NCBI GenBank assembly: GCA_024138015.1
Contig: JAMXBB010000010.1
Location: 46,177,473-46,241,472 of the forward strand
Origin: Lumnitzera littorea
Lineage: Eukaryota; Streptophyta; Magnoliopsida; Myrtales; Combretaceae
Direction: 5' to 3'
DNA length: 64,000 nucleotides
Below the pieces are notes generated by a model that worked only from the letters and a program-made list of their open reading frames with translations, was not told the DNA's origin and did not search any database. Made by a program: the position numbers and the translations under genes. Positions 34,201-45,127 of the stretch are shown here, one piece after another. How positions within the stretch are numbered: position 1 is the stretch's first letter; each line of letters starts with the position of its first letter.

Positions 34201-36013
34201 CTCTAGTAATTTTTATATTTTGCATCTTATTATCATTATTTTTTTATTCTTATCACTCCTTACATATATATTTTTTATCCTTTCTTTGTTTAAAGTTTTT
34301 TTAAAGATTAACTATTTTTAGTGCATTTACAATAGTTACATGCATAATTTTCCTAAGGTTTTGGTTGATCAAGCTCAAAATTATATTCAATTATTTAATG
34401 AATCTTATAGTTAGTAGAACTAAACCTTATTTATTACTTTAAATAAATACAAACCTAACATATTCTTTGTTGAAAATTCTAAAAGAAAACCCTAATATGA
34501 AAAGGATTTTATTATTTTTTAAAAAAATTTTTAGTTTCTTAGAAAGCAATTGTTTTTTCAAAGTGATAAGAACATTTTTCGATTTCATTTATTTATAATC
34601 AAAACACAACCTTTTTATTCTTAAAAAAATATATAAAAAGAAAAGAGAAAAAAAAATCCTAAAATAAGCTCTAAAAAATTTATTTATTCTTTTATTAAAA
34701 AATGGATTTATTCTAAGTGTAAAAGAAATGCTTTTTATTTATTAAGAAAACCAATTTTAAAAAGAAAAAAATACTTAAAAGAAAGAACCCCCTTTTTCTT
34801 CAATTTTTTTCGTAATAAATTATTAAAATAAAATAAGAAAGGAAAAAAAAAAGGGTGTGGAAATGTGTTAGCATGCGAGTTGGAGCAGGTATATGAGTTA
34901 GACTCAAGTTATCTAACTCGATCATGTACAATGCACATACATGAAGAAGCAAGAAAAGCAACCATCAAGGGGTGTTCTATTGGTGGTTCTAGTTCAATTT
35001 TTTAATGGGAAAATGCATTTTCATGTGGTTTAGATTGGGGAATGAGGGTGTTGGGACAATTCTACAACCATTAATGGTCGTTTGGTGGTGGTGCAATGTG
35101 GATGGGGGTAGGTGGTGGTGGTGAGTTCAACGAAGGCTACTAGCACTACAAAGATAGCATGGCTAAGGGTTTTCAAAAGTGATGAGCCTTGTACTAGGGG
35201 TGGTTTTAGTCAAAAAAGGCCAAAGGGTGGAGTTTAGAAGTAGGTATTGGAGGTCAAAACCCTTGGTGGTTCAAAACCAAGGCTAAGAAGCATGGTAAAT
35301 GAAGAGAGGGGATAGAATGAAAAGCTTAAGAACTAGGGATTTTGGCTACGTAATCAGTTGTGCTCGAGTTGCTTTAAGCTTGACAATATCTTAGAGAGAA
35401 AGAGAGGTTCTGTGTTAGGGTTAGCTAGAGAGAGAAATTTGAAATTTGATCTTAAGGAAGTATTTTTAAGTGATGTTTTGAGTTAGGAATTGAATATCCA
35501 ACCTCTATTTATACTTTGCGACACTTAGTTTTGATTGGCAAGTTAGAAATTGGAGTAAATTCAAAGATTTTGAATTGAATGGTTTTTTGAACATAAGCTA
35601 GAGATTGATGCGAATTTAGAGTAATTAATACTTAATTGGAATCCTTAAATGTTTGTTCTTACTCTACATACATAAAGGAAGCTTCGATTTTTTATGTTGG
35701 TGCTTGAATCAAACAAATTCAAATTGACGTAAAATTTGGGTTCTAAAGTTTTTCTTGATTTTCAAAGCTCAATTTAACCTATTAAAAGGTTGAATCCACA
35801 CATACTCTTAGGTTTAATGCATAGTATCCCGAGTCTACTTCACGATTTTACCATTAATTTGGTGAAGTCGCAAAGAAAAATGGATCAAAAATTCCCTTAA
35901 AGTGAGTTATCCACGCCTTGTTTCGTATGAGAAAGGATGGGAAAAGGGAAGGAAAATGAATGTTGACCAATAGGATGCCGATACGTAGTAGTGGAAAAAG
36001 AAAAAATGTTTGC

Positions 36014-36104
36014 AACACCTGCAAATGGAATTGAACCTAAGATCTCTTACTCTTAGATAATGCCAAGACTAAATGCTTAATTAGTGGGCCAACTAGCTTG
36101 TGCC
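36014..36104 (-). other. tRNA-like segment in F LTR copy G
   Basis: The - strand reads GGCACAAGCTAGTTGG (A box AAGCTAGTTGG at 36089-36099) and later TCTTAGGTTCAATTCC (B box GGTTCAATTCC at 36027-36037). The boxes are about 50 bp apart, as in tRNA-derived Pol III promoters. It lies about 320 bp from the LTR start, the same distance as in F1. Confidence 0.65.
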
Positions 36105-36424
36105 TTAATTTTTATTGCAAACAAAATGTATTTAAACTAAAAAACTATATAGGCCTAAATGGTTGAAAACAACCTCTCTTTCTTAAAAAAAAATTACTAA
36201 CATATTCTTACTACTAAAAAAACCTATTTCTATACTATGTATTTTTATTTTAACATTTTTGGTATTTTTTTCAAATTTTTTAATATTTTTCAATATTTTC
36301 TCTCTTTTTTTTTGTATTTTTCTAATTTTTCTATTATTATTTTTTTTTTCTTGAATTCAAACCCTTTTTCTTTATTCTAAAAGAAACTTTAAAATTATAA
36401 AAGGGCAAAAATAAGGTATCTATA

Positions 36425-37223
36425 GTATTTCTTCTCTTCCATAAGAGGTTTATCCTTCTAAGTTGGGTTTCCATCTCTTTAGCCAGGACTTAGATCCTCT
36501 TCTTCTTGAGCTCCCCTTACCTCTTCTATGGCTACCGTCTATTATCTCTCTTTGAGGTTGATCACTTAACTTAAACTCTATGAGGCTCTCAACTATAGCC
36601 ATGACTTGGGCTAAAGTCTAGACTCCTTGTCTCTCCAACTCTATTTAGGCCCATCCCTATAGGCCATCATAAAATGTTAACATAGCATCCTTATCACTTA
36701 TGTAAAGAATCTCCAACAGTAACTCTGAAAGTTCCTGCTCATACTCCTTAATGGATGCCTTGTGTTATAAACACCTAAATCAAACTCGAGTATCCCTCTC
36801 GACATTATTGGGGTAGAACTAGGTTCATAACTTTGCCTTAAATTCTTCTTACATTCTAATTTCCTTAACTCCTTGCTTAGCTCCATTAACCCATTTTCCT
36901 CCCCCATAAGGTGGCTACATCGTCAAGAAATATAGGAGCCGGTCTTATCCTTGATGTATCATTTAGAATATCGATCACACCAAAGTATTGTTCTAGGCTC
37001 CAAAGAAAGTTGTCTATCTCCTTAGCATTTCGAGAACTATTGAAGGTCTTAGGGTTAGACACATCCATTTGTGCTATAGCCCTAGCATGGTTCGGTCCAT
37101 ACTCAGTATCAAAGTGTTATTGGACTTAGGCCCTTAAATCTCCTAACTCCTTCCTCAAGGACTTCACCATTTCTTTGAGGGTAGCATCCTTTCTTTACAA
37201 ATCACTTACAACTCAATTCAGGG
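36425..37223 (-). pseudogene. gag capsid region (element 4, part 3)
   Basis: The - strand frames 37068-36886 and 36907-36698 give 'PKTFNSSRNAKEIDNFLWSL' and 'DDVATLW', then 'KELRKLECKKNLRQSYEP'. This is the Ty3/gypsy capsid pattern (F-x-G-x-R-x-A-x-E-x-x-x-F-L / L-x-x-x-A..W). The two frames overlap with a shift. The region is bounded on the right by solo LTR F1 and on the left by copy G, so one gag gene is scattered over 12 kb. Confidence 0.82.
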
Positions 37224-37529
37224 TGTAAACACCTAATTTTTACTCCTCTATAGTCCTAATTTTTATTTTTACAAAAGGGGTCCTAATTTTAAAATAAAAA
37301 TAAAAAAAAATTAATAAAAGATAAAAATAATAAAAAATTTAACAAATTATGAAAATACCAAAAAAATAAGAAAACAAAAAAATTATTACAAAGAGTTTTG
37401 TAAATTTTTAAGAAGTAAATTATTTTAGAGAAAATAGTTTTAGTTTTAGTTTTAGTTTTAGCTTAGTTAAAAGATTTTATTTTAGAGAAGCCGGTAGTTT
37501 AAGTACAATTTAATTGTATTGAATGTTAA

Positions 37530-37616
37530 GGCATAGATTAATGGCCTAACGGATAAATATTAGAGTATTGGATTAGACTTAATTTGAGGTCTTGGGTTCG
37601 AGTCTCGCTAGGCACC
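37530..37616 (+). other. tRNA-like segment in F LTR copy F1
   Basis: A-box-like TGGCCTAACGG (37542-37552) and a near-perfect B box GGTTCGAGTCT (37595-37605). The segment starts GGCATAG and ends GCTAGGCACC, so the ends are partly complementary, like a tRNA acceptor stem. It is the best preserved of three copies. It is unlikely to be a functional tRNA because the anticodon arm cannot be drawn convincingly. Confidence 0.7.
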
Positions 37617-37844
37617 TATGTCTTTTATTTTTCTATATTTTACAAGAGTGAGAGAAATAAACAGGATTCATATCTAATTAAAATCATTTGAATCGGATTT
37701 GAATTAATTTGGATCTAGTTTAATAATTTAATGAGATACAATAGATATGATCTGATATGATCTTATTTTAGCTTTTATAAATATAAAAACTTCCAAAAGA
37801 ATCAATTCCCCCTGGTTCGTCCAACAAAAATTAGTCCTAGTAGC

Positions 37845-38060
37845 ATCAGCAGCAAGGTGGACAGCAGCACAGCAAATAGCAGCGAACAGGACAACAGCAA
37901 GGCGGACAACAGCAAAGTGAACAGCAATGAACAGGATAGCAGCACAGCGAACAATAGCAAGGCGGACAGCAGCACGGTGGACAGCAGTGAACAGGACAGC
38001 AGCGAGGCAGACAACAGCAAAGCGGATAGCAGCGAACAGGACAGCAGTGAAGTAAACTCA
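37845..38060 (+). repeat. GC-rich minisatellite in F1, just downstream of its TATA box
   Basis: Imperfect repeats built from CAGCAGCGAACAGGA, CAGCAAGGCGGACAA and CAGCACGGTGGACAG-type units (about 15-30 bp) with no stop in several frames. Three overlapping open frames of 80-109 codons are by-products of this repeat. F2 and G have a different sequence at this place. Confidence 0.85.
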
Positions 38061-39171
38061 AACAAAACTCCGACGCCAGTAGCCACACGCAACAGCAACT
38101 CCGTTATACGCTGGCTATCGTTCTTCACCATGTAATCAAGAAGTTCAGGTCCGTTTCTTTCTAGTTTCGAAATTGTTTGTTTAATTGTTTATTTATTATT
38201 ATTATTATTATTATTTAGATCTTTAGTTATTGAATATAATATATACGAATATGAACATATTAGTTTTAAGAGATTTTATTCTTAGTCTTTTATATATAGA
38301 TAATTGTTTAATAATAATAATATATGTATATGTATATATTAATTTTGGTATTCTTCTTTTAACATTAGTTTTCTTGATTAGATAAATTAAGTATTGATTT
38401 AAGTGAATGTATATTTTATTTTAGTTTAAGAGTTGTTAGGATTGGTTATTTTTGTTAAGATTTGATCTTGTTTAAAGATTTGTTATATAGAAAGTTGTTT
38501 TTTTTTTTAAAAAAAATAAAAGTTAATAAAAAAATCCTTTTTAAATTTTAGGAATTTTAGCAAAAATTTTTTTTATAAAACAATAACATTCAAGAGTTAG
38601 GACCCATTTAGATTTTTTTTAAATAAACCAAATAAATTAAAAACGTAAACTCAATCAGTTTTTAAAATTAAAATAAATCAACACATTAAAAATTTTTTGA
38701 AAGAACTACGATCGTTTGATCCCTACTAACGGGTACGTAGGCACCTTCGGGGTAACGATAAAATATGTAGAAACTTAGTTTTTTTTTTCTTTTAATTTTT
38801 TATTTATTTATTTTTTCTTTAAAAATATTATAATTAGAAGAACAATCCTAATTTCGGTAAGTAGATAGTGGTACTTGTTAGGGTTTAATAGGTTAGCCTC
38901 CGAACTCAGAACCCTCTGATTTTTCATTCAAATTGAAATAAAAAACTGGTAGCTAAATCGTAATCAATCCACCCAACTGATTACGGTTTCTTTCCTTTTT
39001 CCCGACTCCGGTCGAGTGATGACTCCAAAAATTATTTTTAATAAAAAAACCGAAATTTCTCAATTTCTTTAGTCGATGATTAATATTAAATAGGTTAAGG
39101 TTTAGTATTAATCGAGAAATGAGAAATTAATTTTAAATAAAGGAAACCGAAAAATCAAGCTCGACACAAGG

Positions 39172-39280
39172 CTACCGACATCTCACTTAGGAGCTCCTTT
39201 TCCAACTTCTTTAAGCCTTTCTCAACATCTTGAACTTGATCTAACACATCAGCCGTAGCTAATTTCACTCTAGCTACCCT
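39172..39280 (-). pseudogene. gag N-terminal coiled-coil piece (element 4, part 2)
   Basis: The - strand reads 'KLATADVLDQVQDVEKGLKK' followed by a Leu/Glu-rich stretch, a heptad-like coiled coil typical of the N-terminal part of plant Ty3/gypsy gag. It is isolated between solo LTRs F1 and E1. Confidence 0.65.
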
Positions 39281-42200
39281 TGTCAGGACCCTAAAGGGGG
39301 CCTAGTAGGATTACCTAAAATTGCCATAACATGTGTGCACCCATTATATGAAAACCGTCTTGCAAGTCAGAGATTGCAAGACTCTAAATGATAAATCACT
39401 AAGGTTACTGATTTTTAAGTAATTAATTTACTGTAGAATACAAATATAAATAACTATGGGTGTCCAATATCCCACAGTTCCACAGAACCGCAGAGAATCG
39501 GTATCCCCTACCAAATAATAAGACAGGATACACTAGCATTATAGTAAGGTTTAATAAATATATATTTTCTACAAAGGATGTCTATATATCATCTAAAAAG
39601 TACTCAGCGACTTCTAATACTAATGTACATATCTTCATCTCACACTCAGCACTCGAGACATATCCCAATTCCATTGTATGTAAACCTGCAAAGAAAACTA
39701 AGGGGGAATGAGCATAAAATAGCTCAGTGAGTTCATTCCTCACCACTACCGATCAAGCAAGTTTTCACACATTATTATCACACATGCAAGCAAGCTATCT
39801 ACATACATAATGAATGCAGGTGTGATGAATGCAAACAACACATCCATAGGAGTCTGAAACTATGGAAGGTGTAGAATTACGTCGTCTACACTTCGATTAT
39901 CCCCTTTACTTACCCGCACAGGGCACCTCAGCTTACCCGCATGAGGCTACCTAGGGGCACCACCCCACTAGGCAAAACTCGACTATTACCCTAGCCGAGA
40001 AAAGAGTTTCAATCCAAATAGGGGGAGTCCAAACTAAGACTATCCACACTCCAAGGCCCCTCGATCACAAACAAGCGAGTCCTCTCGCAACCAAAAGTAA
40101 CCAAGGCCTTTCAGGTACAATAAAGCGAGTCCTCTCGCTATCAAATGGAGAACCCATGTTAGCTTTGCCTTAACGTTAAAAATACTATTTATGGCTCCAC
40201 AAGCCCTTACAGTGATCATGCAAAAATTTGTTTAAGGGTAGAAAAGCTTTTGCCAAAAATACTTTTCTTAAGATTTTTGCAAGGCTAGCACTCTCCATTC
40301 ATACCTTTACCAAGTCATAGACATGCAATGAGTAGAACCGGTTATTTGGGTCAGACATTTATATTTATCAACTTAAAAAGGTGATCACACAGATGATGGC
40401 ATACAAATAGAACAGTCATTCAAACATACAAGCAATAGCAAACAACAAAACATCATACAAACAACACGCATAAGCAAGTAGCAGGTCATCAGAACTCCCT
40501 CACCTGGATTATTTCTCATTCTCCGGCCTTTAGGGTTTCCAAGACTCGATATCGAATACCTAAATCAAAATGGTAGACCTTATAAGTGTTCAGAGAATTT
40601 AGACTCCTTAGTCAACTAAAAGTCTATTGTAGTTTATCTAGTTTCCTCCAATATAACCCAAGTATAGTATGTATAGGGTTATCATACTCCATGAAATTAA
40701 TAGTAACTATTTTCTTATATTAGTAAGGTATGAGGCTTCCTTTATGCATTTTGTAATTTTTCTTTTTTTTTTTGTTCTAATTCCGATATTTGCAAACTTA
40801 TAGTCGTTTTTCATCGTTTTCGGACGCACGCTCACACTGTGATGTCTGTTTTGGACGTTAAGACCCGTATTTTACGATATGAACTAAATTTAGAGAAATT
40901 TTATCTTATTGAAGTTTAATTATTCTTATTGCTTATGTTTATATTCTATTCTAGTATTTAATGATTTAATTAGACATTAGATTCTTATACTTAGGGAATT
41001 TTACATTAGTATTACTAATTCACATACTTGATTAAGTTTAATTCAATTTAGGAAGTGTCTTAAGGTTTAAGGAATTTTCGACTCCTAAGTACATGTATAT
41101 ACCTATGTTATGTGCTTATGTAATCTTATTATTTCTTCTATTATAAACATCACTTATGTAATCAATTGATGATGTCATGGCTTATGTAATCCATTTATTA
41201 CATGTAAATATATATGTCGTTAAGTACTTATACATATACATATGCTTTATACCTACCTACACTCGTAACATACTAATATGTATACTTATGTACTTATACT
41301 TTATACATACATATACTAATACATCTACTTAGGTTTATACCGTATTTATCCATGTATACATACTCATATACCTATACGGTTAGATACGTATTTTTATACA
41401 CAAATTCGTATGCCTAATCTTTTCCTTAAGAAAAGCTTCCTAATTTCATCCTTTTGTGTTTTTATGTATGTATTTAGTGTAGTATAGGTATGTATAGTTA
41501 AATATGGTCTTAATTTAGGTTATGTACATGATAAATACTCATGTACAAAGGTTCACATACTTGTGTTCTTTTAGTATTCCCTTATGTGCACATACTTATG
41601 AGCATATACTCATGTCTTCCTTTCTTCTTCTTCATAATTCCTAATTCCTACACTTAAAGATGGGAACTTTGTTTCCTCTTCTTCAAGATAACACTAAACA
41701 CATAACTACTTATCTAATCTACCTAATTAACTAACTAATGAAGAAGATAAAACAAGATAAAGTAACTTAGATACATACCTTTGCTTATGTTGGAATTAAG
41801 GAGACAAAAAGGAAGATGTTGAAGGTGAAATGGAAGATGGAAGCCCACAGCAATGGAGGAGGATTTTTGGTTTGTTTCTTTTGTCTTGTTTTCATTATGG
41901 AAGACAACAAATGGTGGGACCAAAATGAAGAATAAGTGGACGGCAACAATTGAGAGAAAGGGGAAAAGAAAAATCATAAGAAAAGGAGAAGAAAAGCCAT
42001 CATGAAGTTAAGATATTTTTCCTTATCTCTTAGTGTCTTTTGTTGACTTTTCAAAGTGTTGACTTGGTCAACTCTCCTTAAGCTTATGTAATTTTGTACA
42101 CATAATGTAGTAATTAAGGGAAATTAAGGGAAAAATTAAGGAAATGAAAGGAAATAAGAAATTTAGTAAATTGATTAGTAAAAATAGATAATGAGATCTT

Positions 42201-42850
42201 CCATTAGGTATTTATATCCTATATATATCATTTGGTGAGCTACTTAGTATAATTGAGATGAAAAATAGCATTTAAGGTATTAAGGTTTACTACATTTAAC
42301 CTAATCTTCAACTATACCCTTAACTCTATGTAATACTATCTTAATCACATACTTAAGGGATAAATATAATCTATGACTCATTATCTTAGTTTCTAAGGGA
42401 TTGCTTAAGTATTTAAATGTTTATGCATGATTGAGGGTTATCTTTAGTCGTTTACCGATGAAATAGCAAAATGTGGAGGATATATTATCATTTAGGGTTT
42501 TAGGGTAAATTATGGTGAATTAGTGCTTTGATATCCTTAAAGTTATAGTTTAGGGTTTTTATTACTTTAGGGCACAATCTCTAATGTTTTTACACATTTA
42601 GGGTTTCATATATTCTTACGTGATTAAATCTTCGATTGTTATCTTAGGGTTTTGATGAGGTTCGAGGTTTTAGGGTCTTCGTATGCAGTTAGGGATTCAA
42701 TTGATGATTTAAGGTTTTTCGTATCTACTTTAGGTTTTGGATTGAGATTTTTATTGGTTTTAAATCTCATTGGCTCTTTCGAGTTTAGGAAATCATCTAC
42801 AGTTTAGACATTTTTTCTATACTTAGAAAGCTAAATTCACGGGGTTTACA
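39281..42850 (+). mobile_element. E-family solo LTR (copy E1), 3.57 kb
   Basis: Begins TGTCAGGACCCTAAAGGGGG and ends GGGGTTTACA, flanked by a perfect target duplication ACCCT (39276-39280 and 42851-42855). Element 4 gag reads on both sides. It aligns (inverted) with 49579-55726: first ~700 bp, the block CGTTTTCGGACGC..GTTTTGGACGTTAAGACCCG (40815-40875 against 54070-54115), and the last ~60 bp. There is no coding region inside. Long LTRs of this kind occur in Tekay/Del-type chromoviruses, but the clade cannot be fixed without internal sequence. Confidence 0.85.
42491..42675 (+). promoter_or_regulatory. Cluster of telobox-like motifs in E1
   Basis: TTTAGGGTTT occurs at 42491, 42549 and 42598, with CTTAGGGTTTT near 42643 and TTTTAGGGTC near 42669. 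Inverted forms AAAACCCTAA recur at the matching end of E2 (49711 and 49804). Plant teloboxes are bound by TRB proteins. A role here is inference. Confidence 0.45.
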
Positions 42851-42978
42851 ACCCTTGCTTCAACCGAATCTCTACTTCTTAGGATTTTTCCTTCAATGGT
42901 AAGCTCTTGAACCATCATTAAAGTCAAGGGACTTCTAGCATACTTTGAGGGGACATCAAAAGAACTTGTTCCTGCCAT
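42851..42978 (-). pseudogene. gag N-terminus of element 4 (part 1)
   Basis: Start codon at 42978 (- strand), 15 bp from the primer site. The frame reads MAGTSSFDVPSKYARSPLTL and continues to the E1 insertion at 42855. An ATG this close to the primer site suggests a very short leader. The rest of gag continues at 39280, 37223 and 31110. Confidence 0.6.
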
Positions 42979-42992
42979 CTCTTCTAGGATTC

Positions 42993-43005
42993 GTCTTTGA
43001 TACCA
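42993..43005 (-). other. Primer-binding site of element 4 (decayed initiator Met type)
   Basis: The - strand reads TGGTATCAAAGAC, against the standard TGGTATCAGAGCC. It is 2 bp from the inner end of the right LTR. Confidence 0.8.
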
Positions 43006-43007
43006 AA

Positions 43008-43414
43008 TGTCACTTAATTGATGTTTTCCTTGCTCTTATATGCGATGCTTAGACTCTTCGGATACTATCGAGAGAGACTAAGTTAGCCTTCCTCACCAGA
43101 CTCACAAGAGTACACTTACTTTGAGAGAATAAAGAAGTACTTAAGTAAGGACATCACTTGTATTTCTAGATAGATTACAAATAAGAAAGTCATGCCCTTA
43201 TCTACAAGAGACCTCCATTATTGGATAGTCAAGGTCTACTTGATCTAATAACTATGATAAGATCTACTCCTAACTACCAAGGTTTAATATATCTAAACAC
43301 TTCTTGAACATTCCAAGGAGTGGGTCAGGCCTTAGTCGTAGGCTTTACATATAATATACCCCTTTGCATAATGTACAAAAGAAGAAAATGGGCTTGGGGA
43401 AATAGCTCGTAACA
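43008..43414 (-). repeat. 5' LTR of element 4
   Basis: Begins TGTCACTTAATTG beside the primer site and ends GCTCGTAACA. The last 14 bases align with the left LTR (29713-29726) with transitions only. Confidence 0.88.
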
Positions 43415-45127
43415 TTCGCATATATCCAACTTAGAATCCCTAGTTTTAAGCATCTTTTAAGCCATTTATTTTCGCTATTTCACCAAAATAATGGTGAAAA
43501 CTCAAAGATTACCTAGGATACCATGAATTGGGACCAAAAACTCCAATTGATTCATTCATTTAGTCATCCAAGTAGGCCTTTGAAAAATGCTCATAGCTTG
43601 GATTTATGATTTCAACCTCTTGCAAATGCTTTAAATTCAAGCCCCATGGGAAAGAATTGAGGCTTCTATTCAATTGTAGAAGCAAACAAAACATATTTGC
43701 AATCTGTGAATTCCAAAAATAGAGTTTTTTTGCCAAGAATCAAAGATTTTCCTTAAGCTCATATCAATGATCGATTTACCATTAAAGCTCTTGCTAAGCT
43801 TAAGGCAAGTATAAATAGAACATCCTTCTTTCCATTTAAGCATCACTCATCACTCAAATCCACTTAAATCATAACTCCCAACTTTCTTTCTCTCCTTAGC
43901 ATCAGCTCTCTCTCTTTCTCTAGATTTCTTTTGACTACTTTGTTAGTTAAAGGAAACTAGCACTACGGTCGAGCTCCTTACACTCTTAGCTTTCCAACAC
44001 CTCCTACCTTAGCTACTGTCGTGCCTCTTATTGTGACCTCTACCAACCGAAGGTTTCAACTAGCCGCTACCACCATACAAAACCCTAGCTTTACCCCTTG
44101 TTAGCTAAAACCACCACTAGTACGAGCCTCACAAACCTCGAAAACCCAAAACCTCGCATCTTCTCTACCTACAATAGCTATCACGCATGATGTGCAATAG
44201 TTACCACCATCGATCGAACCTCAAGCACTACTAAACCACCATACACTCCATGGCACCCTAACCAAAACCCATTTCCTAAATAAATTGCTCATGAATCTAG
44301 TGTTTCAATTCAAAAGGCTATACAAAACCACCCAAAACAACTCCCTTTAGCCGTTGTCTTCTTCCTCTCCACTCAACCCAGATTTATGCTTGTGATTTGA
44401 CCTAAATCTTGATTCGACCTAGTGCTTTGACTCACGTTTTCTCAAGCTTAGCCTAAGTTTGCATCTTGTTTCTCCTTTTCTTCTTTCTCTTTATTCTATT
44501 TTTATTTTATTTTATTTGTTTATTTTTTTATCTAGTTTCTTTATTTGTTTATCTAAAAGGGAAAAAAAAAATGTTTTTACTAGATAAAAATTTATATATA
44601 TTTTTTAAAGGTTTTCTTGAGGAAAAATTCAATAAGAAGATTTTATATTAAAAAAATACCTTCTCACTTAGAAAAAAGATTTTTTTTTCTTTCTTTCTTT
44701 AAAAAAAAATAAAAAGAATAAAGGTGATAATAACAATAATATACAAATCTTTTTAAATTAGAATTTTCTTTAGAATTTTTCAAAAATAAACCAATAAATA
44801 ATAGGACCCTTTTATAGAATTTTTATTAAAATAAATTGGTTAAAAAATATAATTCCAACCATCTTTCAAAATTAAAATAACTGAATCCACTAAAGTTTTC
44901 AGAAACAAAACTGTAGAAAGTCTAATCCCTACTAGAGAGTATGTAGACACATATAGGACGACTTAAAATAGGAAATTTTTTTTTCCCCATTGTAAAGAAA
45001 TTTAATTTTTTATTTTCTTCTTTATTTTGTACAAAATTAATTCTTTTACTTGTAAATTAAAATTCATTATTAAAACTAAAAGGGTAATTTGAAAAATAAA
45101 TTTAAATTTGATAGTTAAAGTAATACT
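43415..45127 (+). repeat. Middle segment of F LTR copy F2
   Basis: Aligns with copy G (inverted) from the 'TTCACCAAAATAATGGTGAAA' region through the TATA box (AGTATAAATAGAAC, 43809) and a C-rich leader with 'ACCACCACTAGTACGAGCCT'. It then reaches the T-rich tract and the 'AATCCCTACTAGAGAGTATG' block (44922), which matches F1. Element 3 interrupts it at 45128. Confidence 0.75.

Larger units (their letters stand above)
31116..36424 (-). mobile_element. F-family LTR, inverted copy G, inserted in element 4 gag
   Basis: Flanked by a perfect 5-bp target duplication GTATT (31111-31115 and 36425-36429). On the - strand it begins TATAGATACCTTATTTTTGC (F1 begins TGTAAACACCTAATTTTTAC) and ends CAAGTTCAATA (F1 ends CAAGCTCGACA). 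It has a tRNA-like segment at 36014-36104, a TATA box (AGTATAAATAGAGG, near 35504-35515) and a downstream block shared with F2 ('CACC..TAGTAC.AG.CTCA'). At 5.3 kb it is much longer than F1 (1.94 kb), partly because of further inserted material around 31790-34200. There is no internal coding region, so it is treated as a solo LTR. Confidence 0.82.
37224..39166 (+). mobile_element. F-family solo LTR (copy F1) inserted in element 4 gag
   Basis: 1943 bp, TGTAAACACC...CTCGACA, flanked by CAGGG (37219-37223) and CAAGG (39167-39171), a 5-bp target duplication with one transition. The gag reading resumes on both sides. Internal order: A-rich U3 with (TTTTAG)4, tRNA-like segment (37530-37616), TATA (TTATAAATATAAAAAC near 37776), GC-rich minisatellite (37845-38060), T-rich tract, then GATCCCTACTAACGGGTACG with 'TAGGCACC' (38719-38743), and a 3' part shared with F2 (59626-59919). 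It has no coding capacity and no second LTR. Confidence 0.85.
29301..43414 (-). mobile_element. Ty3/gypsy retrotransposon (element 4) with three LTR insertions inside it
   Basis: LTR pair 29301-29726 (3') and 43008-43414 (5'), about 0.41-0.43 kb. At both inner and outer ends the two copies differ almost only by transitions. A decayed initiator-Met primer site lies beside the right LTR, and a purine tract (AGTGGAGAAGAAC on the - strand, near 29727-29740) beside the left. Flanks TTCTCA (29295-29300) and TTCGCA (43415-43420) are a probable decayed target duplication. On the - strand, gag starts at 42978 and is cut by E1, F1 and G, followed by protease and a short integrase part. Reverse transcriptase and RNase H are missing between protease (near 30860) and integrase (30217), so the element was already internally deleted. 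Confidence 0.85.

Noticed and set aside
37857..38135. Ser/Asn/Asp-rich 92-codon frame and two overlapping - strand frames
   Set aside because: All three are products of the minisatellite in solo LTR F1.
43405..43409. GCTCG here and at 59920-59924 looked like a perfect target duplication of F2
   Set aside because: The end of element 4's right LTR aligns through 43414 with its left partner using transitions only, and the missing first part of F2 (with the tRNA-like segment) is found left of 29301. Element 4 therefore inserted into F2, and the GCTCG match is probably chance.
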